45,849 nt of DNA from CAYTCZ01 sp964436315 (GTDB lineage Bacteria > Actinomycetota > Thermoleophilia > Gaiellales > Gaiellaceae). Below, piece after piece: positions 7,933 to 15,777 of the stretch; the first letter of the stretch is position 1, and every line of letters begins with the position of its first letter. The notes under the pieces were generated by a model, which searched no databases, was not told the DNA's origin, and was given only the letters and a program-made list of their open reading frames with translations. The translations under genes and the position numbers were made by a program. The DNA lies in assembly GCA_964436315.1 (NCBI GenBank), contig CAYTCZ010000013.1, positions 1-45,849 of the forward strand, given 5' to 3'.

Positions 7933-8616
7933 ATGGAGAGACAGCGGATCTTGGTCGTGGACGACGAGCCGGCTGTTCGACGGTCGCTCGAACGAGCTCT
8001 CGCGCTCGAGGGCTACGACATCCGGACGGCGGCAGATGGAGACGAGGCGCTGGTCGCGATCGGTGAAGACGTTCCCGACGCAGTGGTGCTCGACGTCCTC
8101 ATGCCGGGCGTGGACGGCCTGGAGGTGTGCCGGCGACTGCGCGCGGAAAGCAATCCGGTCCCGATCCTCATGCTTACGGCACGCGACACTGTTGGCGATC
8201 GGGTCGCAGGCCTGGATGCCGGCGCGGACGACTACCTCGTCAAGCCATTTGCTCTCGAGGAACTGCTCGCGCGCCTGCGAGCCCTTCTCCGCCGGAGCGA
8301 CCCGGGGCGGGCGACGGACGTCCTCCGGTTCGCCGACCTCACGGTCGACACGGCAGCGCGGGAGGTTCTTCGCGGTGACCGCCCGATTGACCTGACCCGG
8401 ACTGAGTTCCACCTTCTCGAGCTCTTCATACGGAATCCGAAGCAGGTTCTGACCCGGTCGCTCATTTTCGAACGCGTCTGGGGTTACGACTTCGGGCCGA
8501 GTTCGAACTCGCTCGACGTCTACATCGGGTACCTGCGTCGCAAGACCGAAGCCGACGGTGAGCCGCGCCTGATCCACACAGTTCGCGGTGTCGGCTACGC
8601 GCTACGTGAGCCATGA
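7933..8616 (+). CDS. OmpR-family response regulator, MprA-like
   Basis: The 227-residue protein has a receiver domain (1-120) with the acidic pocket DDE near residues 10-12, phosphoacceptor Asp54 (VVLDVLMPG), Thr82 (MLTARD) and Lys104 (VKPF). It is followed by a winged-helix DNA-binding domain (130-225) with the LTRTEFHLLELF, LDVYIGYLRRK and IHTVRGVGYALR signatures. It is phosphorylated by the kinase encoded next, which overlaps its stop by four bases (ATGA). Overall pattern is closest to mycobacterial MprA, an envelope-stress regulator, but the actual targets are unknown. Three 11-base-spaced repeats upstream suggest autoregulation. Confidence 0.9.
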   Translation: MERQRILVVDDEPAVRRSLERALALEGYDIRTAADGDEALVAIGEDVPDAVVLDVLMPGVDGLEVCRRLRAESNPVPILMLTARDTVGDRVAGLDAGADDYLVKPFALEELLARLRALLRRSDPGRATDVLRFADLTVDTAAREVLRGDRPIDLTRTEFHLLELFIRNPKQVLTRSLIFERVWGYDFGPSSNSLDVYIGYLRRKTEADGEPRLIHTVRGVGYALREP

Positions 8617-9986
8617 GTTTTCGAGTCCGACTCGCCCTGGTTGCCTCGGCCGCTGTCGCGGTCGCGGTGGTGCTTGTCTCAATCGCGGCCTATTTCATCG
8701 TCCGAAACGAACTCCGTGACGAGGTAGACGAGTCCTTGCGGGACACCGCACAGCTGATCACCCGACAACCGGGCCGAGCGGCCGCAGAACTCTTCGCGCC
8801 GAGAGGCCGGTTCCTCCGCGGGATCCCGCGGAGATCGCTGGGAGGACCGGAGGGGTACGTCCAAGTGTTGACTGTCGATGGGCAGACGTTCCGCGAGCCG
8901 GACGACGACATCGAGTTGCCGATCAGCACGGCCGAGCTAGCGGTAGCGAGCGGCGAGCGGGCCGGCTTCTACACGGATATCGACGTAGCCGACGCGCACG
9001 TGCGTGTCCTGACGGTGCCCGTAGTCCCGGGTATCGCCGTGCAGGTCGCGCGCTCGCTCGAGGAGGTCGACCAGGTACTCGGTCGGCTGCGGCTTCTCCT
9101 GGTATTCGTCTCGCTCGTCGGGATCGGACTTGCAGGCGCTCTCGGGCTTGTGGTGACACGCACCGCACTGCGTCCGGTCAGACAGTTGACCGAGACGACA
9201 GAACACATCACGCACACCCACGATCTCAGCGAGCGAATCAACGTCACCGGGAACGACGAGCTGAGCAGGCTCGGATCGAGCTTCAACGCGATGCTGGAGG
9301 CTCTCGAAGAGTCTCTCCAGGCGCAAAGACAGCTCGTAGCCGACGCGTCACACGAGCTCCGCACGCCGCTCACCAGCCTCCGGACGAATGTTGAGACGCT
9401 TGCGCGGGCGAACGGTCTTGCCCAAACCGAGCGAGAGGACATGCTTCGCGACGTCGCTGATCAGCTCGAGGAGATGACCGCTCTTGTGGCGGATGTCGTC
9501 GACCTGGCCCGTGGAAGCGAGCCGGAAGCAGCCGTCGAAGACGTTCGGCTGGATTTGCTCGTCGCCGAAGCAGTCGAGCGGGCGCGCAAACGATCTCCGG
9601 CTATTCGGTTCACGACGAACCTCGAGGAGTCGATAGTCAGGGCCGATTCCGGGCGCGTCGACCGCGCCGTCAGCAACCTGCTCGATAACGCTTGTAAGTG
9701 GAGTTCGCCGCAGGGCGCCGTCGAGGTTGCGGTTCGTGACGGGAAAGTGGAAGTGCGTGACCACGGACCGGGGATCGATCCCGACGACCTGCCGCATATC
9801 TTCGACCGCTTTTACCGGGCGCCCTCGGCGCGCGGGATGCCGGGCTCCGGCCTCGGGCTCGCGATCGTTCGCCAGGTCGCGGAATCGCACGGCGGCACTG
9901 TCTGGGCCGAGGCCCCCGCAGATGGCGGGACAAGAATGACGTTGACGCTCGGCGACGACCCCGCGTCTGCGGATGCCTCGGGCTGA
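8613..9986 (+). CDS. Membrane sensor histidine kinase, MprB-like
   Basis: The kinase has 457 residues. Two membrane segments (about 6-29 and 161-182) flank an extracytoplasmic sensor of roughly 130 residues. A HAMP linker comes next (about 183-235), then the dimerisation/phosphoacceptor helix with His247 (ADASHELRTPL). The ATP-binding domain has an N box (SNLLDNACKW), G1 (DHGPGIDPDDLPHIFDRFYR) and G2 (GSGLGLAI). It phosphorylates the regulator encoded just upstream. Its stop codon at 9984-9986 directly abuts the stop of the convergent RTX-like gene, leaving no room for a terminator between them. Confidence 0.9.
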   Translation: MSFRVRLALVASAAVAVAVVLVSIAAYFIVRNELRDEVDESLRDTAQLITRQPGRAAAELFAPRGRFLRGIPRRSLGGPEGYVQVLTVDGQTFREPDDDIELPISTAELAVASGERAGFYTDIDVADAHVRVLTVPVVPGIAVQVARSLEEVDQVLGRLRLLLVFVSLVGIGLAGALGLVVTRTALRPVRQLTETTEHITHTHDLSERINVTGNDELSRLGSSFNAMLEALEESLQAQRQLVADASHELRTPLTSLRTNVETLARANGLAQTEREDMLRDVADQLEEMTALVADVVDLARGSEPEAAVEDVRLDLLVAEAVERARKRSPAIRFTTNLEESIVRADSGRVDRAVSNLLDNACKWSSPQGAVEVAVRDGKVEVRDHGPGIDPDDLPHIFDRFYRAPSARGMPGSGLGLAIVRQVAESHGGTVWAEAPADGGTRMTLTLGDDPASADASG

Positions 9987-10865
9987 CTAGAGAACGGTCT
10001 CGATCGACGTCAGGCGGTCGAACGGATCGACCCGCGCGACGTCACTCCCGGTCCCACCGTGGGCCGTGTCTGGGGTGGTTCCGTCGCGCACGTAGAGCTT
10101 GTCGTTTCCGGCTCCGCCGATGAGGACGTCCCGTCCCACGTCACCCTGCATGAGATCGTGCCCGGCATCTCCCTTGAGACGATCGTTGCCGTCGCCGCCT
10201 CCGACCGTGTCGTCTCCGAGGCCGCCAGAGATCACATCGTTGCCCGGGCCGCCGTAGAGGCGGTCGTCGCCGGCTCCGCCTCGAATGACGTCGGCCCCAC
10301 CATGGCCATCGATTGCGTCGTTCCCTCCGAGTCCACAGATGACGTCGGAGGCCGGGGTGCCGCGAATCACGTCGTCGCCCGCCGTCCCTCGGATCGTGCA
10401 GGGTCGTTGGCCGATGAATCCCTCGATTCGCCGGAGGCGGTCTTCGGCGTCGATCCGTGCCCGATCGTGACCAAGGCCGCCGATGAGTTCGTCGGCAGCG
10501 CCGTCGCGCGCCATGAGTCGATCGTCGCCCGCCCCGCCTCGGATCACGTCTTCGTCGAGTCCGCCGGAGAGCGTGTCCCGCCCGCTTTCCCCTTGCAGGA
10601 CGTCGTTGCCCGAGCCGCCCTTCATCGTGTCGTGGCCGCTTCCGCCGAAGAGAAGGTCGTCTCCGGGTCCCCCAAGCAGGATGTCGTCACCCGCGAGTCC
10701 GCAGATTACGTCGTCCCCAGGCGTACCGGTGAGGACATCGTCGGCGTCGGTTCCCACGATCGTGCAGCCCGTCTGCGCGGCGGAGCTGGCAACGAGAAGC
10801 CCTGCGACGACGAAAGACGCGAGCACGATGAGCCCCGCAGATCGGCTCCTGGTGGTCACGTCCAC
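9987..10865 (-). CDS. Secreted RTX-like calcium-binding repeat protein
   Basis: After a signal peptide (residues 1-31, hydrophobic core ending near SSAAQ) the 292-residue protein is built from glycine/aspartate nonapeptide repeats of the GGxGxDxLx type, which bind Ca2+ in a parallel beta-roll. It has two homologous halves. Each begins CTI.GT..DDV and then VICGL (Cys34/Cys55 and Cys156/Cys177, both pairs offset by 122 residues). Each ends with AR(I/V)D..DRL..IE. One disulfide per half is plausible. No enzymatic domain is present, so it is a small exported repeat protein of unknown role. The start is GTG. Convergent with the sensor kinase. Confidence 0.8.
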   Translation of the reverse strand: MDVTTRSRSAGLIVLASFVVAGLLVASSAAQTGCTIVGTDADDVLTGTPGDDVICGLAGDDILLGGPGDDLLFGGSGHDTMKGGSGNDVLQGESGRDTLSGGLDEDVIRGGAGDDRLMARDGAADELIGGLGHDRARIDAEDRLRRIEGFIGQRPCTIRGTAGDDVIRGTPASDVICGLGGNDAIDGHGGADVIRGGAGDDRLYGGPGNDVISGGLGDDTVGGGDGNDRLKGDAGHDLMQGDVGRDVLIGGAGNDKLYVRDGTTPDTAHGGTGSDVARVDPFDRLTSIETVL

Positions 10866-10936
10866 GGAATACGCGGTCGGTTAGCGGTCTCCTACGCGGC
10901 GGCAGCGATTCGAGCCAGTCGGATTCTCACGAACTC

Positions 10937-11524
10937 CTAGGAACCGTGTCCGGTGTGAGACGAGCTCCGCCCGAGCAGGCTTCCCTCGAGTTCGAGCAGA
11001 GCTTGCTTTCGCGGAAGCCCTCCCGCGTAGCCGACGAGCTTACCCGTCGAACCGACGACGCGGTGACAAGGAACGACGATCGGCACCGGGTTTCGGTTGA
11101 GCGCTGTTCCGACGGCCCGAGCCGCTCGCGGGTTCCCGAGCCGATCAGCGAGGCCACCGTACGTGGCTAGTTCGCCGTAGCCGATCTGCTGCAACTCTGT
11201 GAGAACGGACAGCTGAAACGGGGGAAGACCGGTCAGGTCGACGTCGAGGTCAAAGGAACGGCGGCTGCCCTCGAAGTAGTCGGTCAGCTGCGTCGCAGCC
11301 CTGGCCAGCGCGTCCTCCGAGTAGAGAACACGGGGCCCGACTCGTTTGCAGAGGCGATCGAGCTCGCGTTCCCCGTCGAAGGACACCCTGCAGATGCCGA
11401 CCTCGGTCGTCGCGACGAGCAGCGGTCCGACCGCGGAATCGACGATCGCGTAGGCCGCGTCGACCGAGCCGTCGGCGAGGGCGGCAGCCCGAAAGCTGGC
11501 GTCAATGCTTGCTGGAACAGTCAT
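10937..11524 (-). CDS. ogt: Methylated-DNA-protein cysteine methyltransferase
   Basis: This 195-residue protein has the Ogt/MGMT architecture. A variable N-terminal domain (1-95) is followed by the DNA-binding/active-site domain with GYGELATYGGLADRLG, the RAVGTALNRNP arginine-finger region and the active-site PCHRV (Cys153), then GYAGGLPRKQALLELE. It removes the methyl group from O6-methylguanine onto Cys153 in a single-turnover reaction. The ATG overlaps the stop of the ECF sigma factor gene (ATGA), so the two are translationally coupled. The N-terminus has no Ada-type zinc or AraC domain. Confidence 0.92.
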   Translation of the reverse strand: MTVPASIDASFRAAALADGSVDAAYAIVDSAVGPLLVATTEVGICRVSFDGERELDRLCKRVGPRVLYSEDALARAATQLTDYFEGSRRSFDLDVDLTGLPPFQLSVLTELQQIGYGELATYGGLADRLGNPRAARAVGTALNRNPVPIVVPCHRVVGSTGKLVGYAGGLPRKQALLELEGSLLGRSSSHTGHGS

Positions 11525-11979
11525 CCGGATCTCTCTTTCCGTAGACGGCGGACTCCCGCCGATGTGGCCTGGCGAGCTGCGACGGCAGACGAGCCGAGTA
11601 TTGCCCCGATGTCCTCGTACTCGAGGTCGTAGCCATAGCGAAGGACAACTGCTGCCTGTTCGGTCGGCGGCAGATTCTCAACATAGGGCTCGAGCTCCCG
11701 GAAGGCGGGAAGGCGGTCGTGCGTGCTCGTGTCTCTGGTCTCGACTTGTGGTCGACGTCGCCGATACCGGTCCATCGCTACGCGAGTGGCGATCGTGAAC
11801 ACCCAGGCACGAAGGTTCCGTGCGTGGGGCAGATCTGCGTATGCGCGGAGCGCTCGGAGATAGGTCTCTTGAAACACGTCCTCCGCATCCTCGTTACCGA
11901 CCGTCCGAACCAGGAACGCGTAGACGTCATCTCGGTGCTCTCGATAGAAAAACTCGAAGGGCGGGAGGTCGCTCATCAC
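11521..11979 (-). CDS. ECF sigma factor coupled to ogt
   Basis: The 152-residue protein is a group IV (ECF) sigma factor. It has region 2 with DAEDVFQETYLRAL and RNLRAWVFTIATRVAMDRYRRR (about 30-76), a short linker, and region 4 with LPPTEQAAVVLRYGYDLEYEDIG and a helix-turn-helix ending VRRLRKE (about 103-150). There is no anti-sigma gene next to it; instead its stop overlaps the start of ogt. It may control an alkylation-damage or other stress regulon, but this rests only on gene order. GTG at 11979 and ATG at 11976 are adjacent possible starts. Divergent from the PfkB-type kinase with a 44-base gap. Confidence 0.87.
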   Translation of the reverse strand: MMSDLPPFEFFYREHRDDVYAFLVRTVGNEDAEDVFQETYLRALRAYADLPHARNLRAWVFTIATRVAMDRYRRRRPQVETRDTSTHDRLPAFRELEPYVENLPPTEQAAVVLRYGYDLEYEDIGAILGSSAVAARQATSAGVRRLRKERSG

Positions 11980-12023
11980 ATGCTTAAACGCTCAGTCAAG
12001 CGAAGTTGTGAGAATCCTCGGGG

Positions 12024-12845
12024 ATGAAGCTCGCTGTTCTCGGACACGTCGAATGGATTGAGTTCATTCGGGTCGGGCAAGTCCCGACCCCGGGCGAGAT
12101 CATTACCGCACGAGAAGTCTGGGCAGAGCCCGCTGGGGGTGGGGGCGTGGCTGCCGTCGAGCTTGCGCGATTGTCCGGCCACGCGCGGTTGTTCACAGCT
12201 CTTGGCAACGATGCGCTCGGACGGCGTGCTTGCGAGGAGCTTCGAGGACTGGGAGTGAGCGTTGACGCGACGTTCCGGCCCGAACCGCAGCGGCGCGGCT
12301 TCACGTATCTCGACGACTCCGGCGAGCGGACGATCACCGTGATCGAGAAGAAGCAACATCCCTCGCGGTCCGACGAGCTTGCCTGGGACGAATTCGGCCA
12401 CATCGACGCCGTCTACGTCTGCGCGGGCACTCCGGACGCGATTCAGGCGGCCCGTCAAGCCAGAATCGTGGTCGCGACCGCTCGTGAGCTCGAGATGTTG
12501 AAGAAGGCACATGTGGAGCTGGATGCTCTCGTCGCGAGCGTCAACGATCCGTCCGAGCAATTTTCGGACGGAGGCCTCGACCCACACCCGCGTCTCGTCG
12601 TGCGAACCGCGGGCGCGGAGGGAGGTACGTACGAACCGGGAGGCGGCCGCTGGACGCCGACCCCGCTTCCGGGCCCCTTCTGTGACGCTTACGGCGCAGG
12701 GGACAGCTTCGCAGCCGGCCTCACGTACGCGCTCGCGGCCTCCCGCTCCGTCGAGGACGCCGTCGAATTCGCTGCATCACGTGGGGCGGAGGCGCTTGCG
12801 AGGCCCGGCGCTCACGGGGTACATAGCCCGTCGGCGCCAGGGTGA
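12024..12845 (+). CDS. PfkB/ribokinase-family sugar kinase, divergent
   Basis: This is a 273-residue ribokinase-fold protein. The C-terminal signature DAYGAGDSFAAGLTYAL carries the catalytic aspartate and anion hole. The N-terminal signature is altered: GGGGVAAVELARL lacks the usual asparagine of the GGxGxN motif, so substrate binding may differ from ribokinase or adenosine kinase. Substrate unknown. A GAGAAT eight bases before the ATG may be its -10. The gene is divergent from the sigma factor/ogt pair and convergent with the HExxH protein gene, 14 bases away. Confidence 0.78.
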   Translation: MKLAVLGHVEWIEFIRVGQVPTPGEIITAREVWAEPAGGGGVAAVELARLSGHARLFTALGNDALGRRACEELRGLGVSVDATFRPEPQRRGFTYLDDSGERTITVIEKKQHPSRSDELAWDEFGHIDAVYVCAGTPDAIQAARQARIVVATARELEMLKKAHVELDALVASVNDPSEQFSDGGLDPHPRLVVRTAGAEGGTYEPGGGRWTPTPLPGPFCDAYGAGDSFAAGLTYALAASRSVEDAVEFAASRGAEALARPGAHGVHSPSAPG

Positions 12846-12859
12846 TCACCGACCGCGGG

Positions 12860-13888
12860 CTAGCGGTACTTGACGGGAACGAGGACCGAACTCCCGACCA
12901 GGTTTGCCCGTCCCGCAAACGTGATGCGGAACGCCTTTGGTTTCCATCCCTTGGGCCGGAACTCATAGGCGATCGCCCCACGATGGTCGGTCTCGAGTTG
13001 CCCGAGCGCCCACCAGCCGTGCTTGTCCCGGTAGTCGATGTTCACGATGGCACCGGGAATGGGTCCGGCCGGTCCGCTTAGCCGTACTCGTAGCGTGCTG
13101 AGCCTCGTCGCCTTCACGGCCCGGAGTGGCTTGACGGCAGCGAGCGAAGTCGCGATCTCGGGAACGCCCTGATCGGGAGGCCGCAGCGAGCGCGTCGTGG
13201 GGGCCGCAACGCGCGGAGGGATGAACGTCTCTCGGATCGGGACGACCTTCGCCTGCTTGCCCTGGCCGAGTGTCGGCAGACCCTTCCGTTCGAGCAAGCC
13301 ATTGAGGATGCTGCGAACCTTGTTCAGGGGAGCCCGACAGCCCTCGTCGTGCTCCCAGCCAAGGCAGTGTCCTGTGTCGGTGACGAACGTATTGTCCTGA
13401 GAGCGCGGCCAGACGACGAGTGGTACCGCCGAGGCGAACTGCTCGGCCGGGATCTCGTGATGCGGAAGCGTAGGATCGAACCAGTCGGGATCTCCGAACC
13501 CGCCGATTGCGCTCGGTGGCCCGAACCCTGCCGCTGAGTAGAAGCGACCGCGCTCGGGCTTCGAGAGGACCTGGAAGTCGAGCTGATGCGTCAATTCGTG
13601 GAGGAGGGCGAACGTCCGAACGTCCTCCGCCGTGAACACGACCGGCGATAAGAGCACCTCGCCGCGGGACGTGGCAAGTCCGAGGACACCGGGCGGGAGA
13701 TTCCTCTGGCGGACGACCGTGTCGATGAGAGCCGAGAAGGGAAGCAGGCTCTTCCCGAGATCCTGTCTGAGGGCCTTTTCGCGACTCGTGGAGAAGCCCC
13801 GGAACACCACAGCAGCGTCCGCCGCAGGTGCGGCGAATACGAAGGCAACGAGGATTCCCGCCGCAGCGCGTCGAAGCCGAAACCGCAT
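12860..13888 (-). CDS. Secreted HExxH protein, putative metallopeptidase
   Basis: A 342-residue exported protein with a basic N-terminus, a hydrophobic core and a likely signal-peptidase site after AADA (about residue 25). It has HELTH at 97-101, and E146/E149 in HEIPAEQFA could supply a third zinc ligand. This is the layout of gluzincin-type peptidases, though I do not recognise a named family. Cys175 and Cys184 may form a disulfide. After a Pro/Arg-rich linker, the last 80 residues (about 262-342) look like a small Ig or prealbumin-like beta domain (GPIPGAIVNIDYRDKHG). Peptidase activity is inferred from motif only. Divergent from mraZ. Confidence 0.6.
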   Translation of the reverse strand: MRFRLRRAAAGILVAFVFAAPAADAAVVFRGFSTSREKALRQDLGKSLLPFSALIDTVVRQRNLPPGVLGLATSRGEVLLSPVVFTAEDVRTFALLHELTHQLDFQVLSKPERGRFYSAAGFGPPSAIGGFGDPDWFDPTLPHHEIPAEQFASAVPLVVWPRSQDNTFVTDTGHCLGWEHDEGCRAPLNKVRSILNGLLERKGLPTLGQGKQAKVVPIRETFIPPRVAAPTTRSLRPPDQGVPEIATSLAAVKPLRAVKATRLSTLRVRLSGPAGPIPGAIVNIDYRDKHGWWALGQLETDHRGAIAYEFRPKGWKPKAFRITFAGRANLVGSSVLVPVKYR

Positions 13889-13962
13889 TCGCTAGCCGAA
13901 TCGGCGTTCGGCCTCCGGCACTCAAGCCTGGAACGGGTGAGCAGGTAATTGGGGCTCAGGGG

Positions 13963-14003
13963 TTGAAAAGTGGACTATTGTGGTCTAAAGTGGGGCATCG
14001 TGG
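13963..14003 (+). promoter_or_regulatory. dcw cluster promoter with four MraZ boxes
   Basis: TTGAAA (13963-13968), a 17-base spacer and TAAAGT (13986-13991) form a good sigma-A-type promoter for mraZ. Superimposed are four GTGG boxes starting at 13970, 13980, 13990 and 14000, exactly 10 bases apart. MraZ is known to bind tandem TGGG/GTGG-type repeats at that spacing, so the array should let MraZ repress its own operon by covering the -10. Confidence 0.7.
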
Positions 14004-14024
14004 TAGAAACCCACGGGCCGTCTT

Positions 14025-14459
14025 ATGCTCCTCGGCGAGTACGAACACACACTCGATGACAAGAATCGGCTCACGCTGCCGGCCAAGTTTCGGCACGCCT
14101 TCTCCGACGGCGTCGTACTCACGAGGGGCATGGACGGCTGTCTCAGCGTCTACACGCCGACCGATTGGAATCGGTTCGTCGAGAGTCGGCTCGAACGGCT
14201 CGACCCACTGTCGAAGGAAACCCGCCAGATGCGACGGTTTCTCTTCTCAGGAGCAGCCGAGACTGAACTCGACCGGCAGGGCCGCGTGATGATTCCACCG
14301 GCGCTAATCGGCCATGGAAAGCTGGGTCGAGAGGTCGTCGTTACCGGCGTTCACGACCACGTTGAGATCTGGGATCGTGCCGCCTGGCGCGAGCAACTCG
14401 AAGAGGTGGAAGGGAGTGTCGAGCTTGTTGCCGAACGCCTCGCGCAGCAGCGCGAGTGA
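14025..14459 (+). CDS. mraZ: Transcriptional regulator MraZ
   Basis: The 144-residue product has the two SpoVT/AbrB-type halves of MraZ: GEYEHTLDDKNRLTLPAKFR near the start and DRQGRVMIPPAL in the second half, each with the DxxxR signature. MraZ forms a ring-shaped oligomer that binds direct repeats before its own gene and regulates the division/cell-wall operon. Here the repeats lie 22-55 bases upstream of the ATG, over the promoter. No strong Shine-Dalgarno is visible before the ATG. It heads the dcw cluster and its 3' end overlaps the likely rsmH start. Confidence 0.95.
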   Translation: MLLGEYEHTLDDKNRLTLPAKFRHAFSDGVVLTRGMDGCLSVYTPTDWNRFVESRLERLDPLSKETRQMRRFLFSGAAETELDRQGRVMIPPALIGHGKLGREVVVTGVHDHVEIWDRAAWREQLEEVEGSVELVAERLAQQRE

Positions 14460-15387
14460 CCACGTTCCTGTCCTTGCGGAAGAAGTCCGCGAACTGCTTG
14501 CTGTTCAGCCCGGTGAGACAGTCGTGGACGGGACCTTCGGTGCCGGCGGGCACGCCGAAATGCTCGCGGCCGATCTCCAGGGTAAGGGAAGACTGATTGC
14601 GATCGACCGAGATCCCGACGCACGGCCGTTCTTCGAACGGTTTCAACAGAACATCGCCGTGCAGTCACGATTCCTCCGCGGAGATTTTGCGGTTGTCCTC
14701 GCCCAGCTCTCGCGTAATGGGGTCGAAGCCGACGCCATCGTTCTCGACCTTGGCCTCTCGAGCATGCAGATCGATCGCCCCGAGCGTGGCTTCTCATACG
14801 CAGCGGACGCGCCGCTCGACATGCGAATGGATCAGACCGGCGAAACGAGCGCGCGCGACCTTCTGAACGAAGCCGACGAGCGGGAGCTCGCCGACATATT
14901 CCGCCGCTACGGCGAAGAGCGGTACGCGCGTCGAATCGCACGGGCGATCGTCGCCCGGCGCGAGCACGCGTCGTTCGAACGAACGTCGGAGCTCGTCGAG
15001 ACCGTGCGAGGTGCAATTCCTGCGCCCCGACGATTCGGTGACGGACATCCTGCGAAGCGCGTTTTCCAGGCGCTCCGCATCGCGGTAAACGACGAGTTGT
15101 ATTCCCTCGAAAAGGCACTTCCCGAGATCGTCGAGATGCTCAGGCCCGGCGGAAGGCTGGCGGTCGTGAGTTTTCACTCGCTCGAGGACAGGATCGTCAA
15201 GCGGTTTCTCGCGGCGGAATCGAAAGGCTGTGTGTGCCCCCCAGAGCTCCCGGTTTGCGCGTGCGGCAAGACGCCGCGACTGCGGCTACTCACACGGAAA
15301 GCCGTCCGTCCATCTCCGCAAGAGGCAGCTGAGAATCCGCGCGCCTCGTCCGCGCGGCTTCGGGCGGCGATGAAGACCACCGAGTGA
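14425..15387 (+). CDS. rsmH: 16S rRNA (cytosine-1402-N4)-methyltransferase RsmH
   Basis: This SAM-dependent enzyme methylates N4 of C1402 in the 16S rRNA P site. Visible blocks are DHVPVLAEEV, the SAM motif VVDGTFGAGGHAEML, DAIVLDLGLSS, GFSYAADAPLDMRMD, and the C-terminal VVSFHSLEDRIVKRF with a Cys-rich tail. No ATG or GTG lies just before DHVPVL. I chose the TTG at 14425 because GGAAGGGA lies nine bases upstream; it gives 320 residues and overlaps mraZ by 35 bases. TTG 14428 and GTG 14416 are alternatives. The gap to ftsL is 18 bases. Confidence 0.9.
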   Translation: MLPNASRSSASDHVPVLAEEVRELLAVQPGETVVDGTFGAGGHAEMLAADLQGKGRLIAIDRDPDARPFFERFQQNIAVQSRFLRGDFAVVLAQLSRNGVEADAIVLDLGLSSMQIDRPERGFSYAADAPLDMRMDQTGETSARDLLNEADERELADIFRRYGEERYARRIARAIVARREHASFERTSELVETVRGAIPAPRRFGDGHPAKRVFQALRIAVNDELYSLEKALPEIVEMLRPGGRLAVVSFHSLEDRIVKRFLAAESKGCVCPPELPVCACGKTPRLRLLTRKAVRPSPQEAAENPRASSARLRAAMKTTE

Positions 15388-15405
15388 GACGGAGCGCTGA
15401 GGGAG

Positions 15406-15777
15406 ATGTCGGGAGCAGCGGCAGAGGTCGAGCGGGAGTACACGCCTCCTGTCAGCGAGGTCCTAGACGAGACGCCGCGTCGGCTTCGACGCCGACGGCC
15501 GATTACCCGCCCTCGGGTGCGCCTTGGTGTCCTCTGGATCCTGACCGTCGCGGCGCTCCTTGCCGGGATCGTCGCGCTCAATTTGACCGTCCTTCAGCTG
15601 AACCTCGAGGTTGAGCGACTCGAAAACGAGCGGGTTCAACTGGAACAGCGGAACGCCGAACTCGCGACCGGTATCTCCCGCGCGGCGGCTGCCGGTCGGA
15701 TTGAGGCCGAGGCGCAGCGGCTCGGGCTTGTGATTGCACAGAACTCGGAGTATCTCCAGCTTCCTGAGCGTCCTTGA
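15406..15777 (+). CDS. ftsL: Cell division protein FtsL-like
   Basis: The 123-residue protein has a charged, arginine-rich cytoplasmic N-terminus (1-40) and one membrane segment (about 41-63). A leucine-zipper-like coiled coil follows (about 60-90: LQLNLEVERLENERVQLEQ), then a short periplasmic tail with the RLGL motif seen in FtsL/DivIC proteins. FtsL forms the FtsQ-FtsL-FtsB complex that activates septal peptidoglycan synthesis by FtsW-FtsI. Sequence conservation in this family is low, so the call leans on topology and on position between rsmH and ftsI. GAGGGAG gives a good ribosome site. Its stop overlaps the ftsI start (TTGA). Confidence 0.85.
   Translation: MSGAAAEVEREYTPPVSEVLDETPRRLRRRRPITRPRVRLGVLWILTVAALLAGIVALNLTVLQLNLEVERLENERVQLEQRNAELATGISRAAAAGRIEAEAQRLGLVIAQNSEYLQLPERP

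Noticed and set aside
10059..10940. Long plus-strand open frame opposite the RTX-like gene
   Set aside because: It stays open because the repeated Gly/Asp codons of the minus-strand gene read as Val/Ala/Ser/Asp repeats with no stops. The product has no family resemblance, while the minus-strand protein has a signal peptide and clear RTX repeats.
14351..15118. 255-residue minus-strand frame inside rsmH
   Set aside because: Arg/Ala-rich shadow of the well-conserved rsmH; no motifs.
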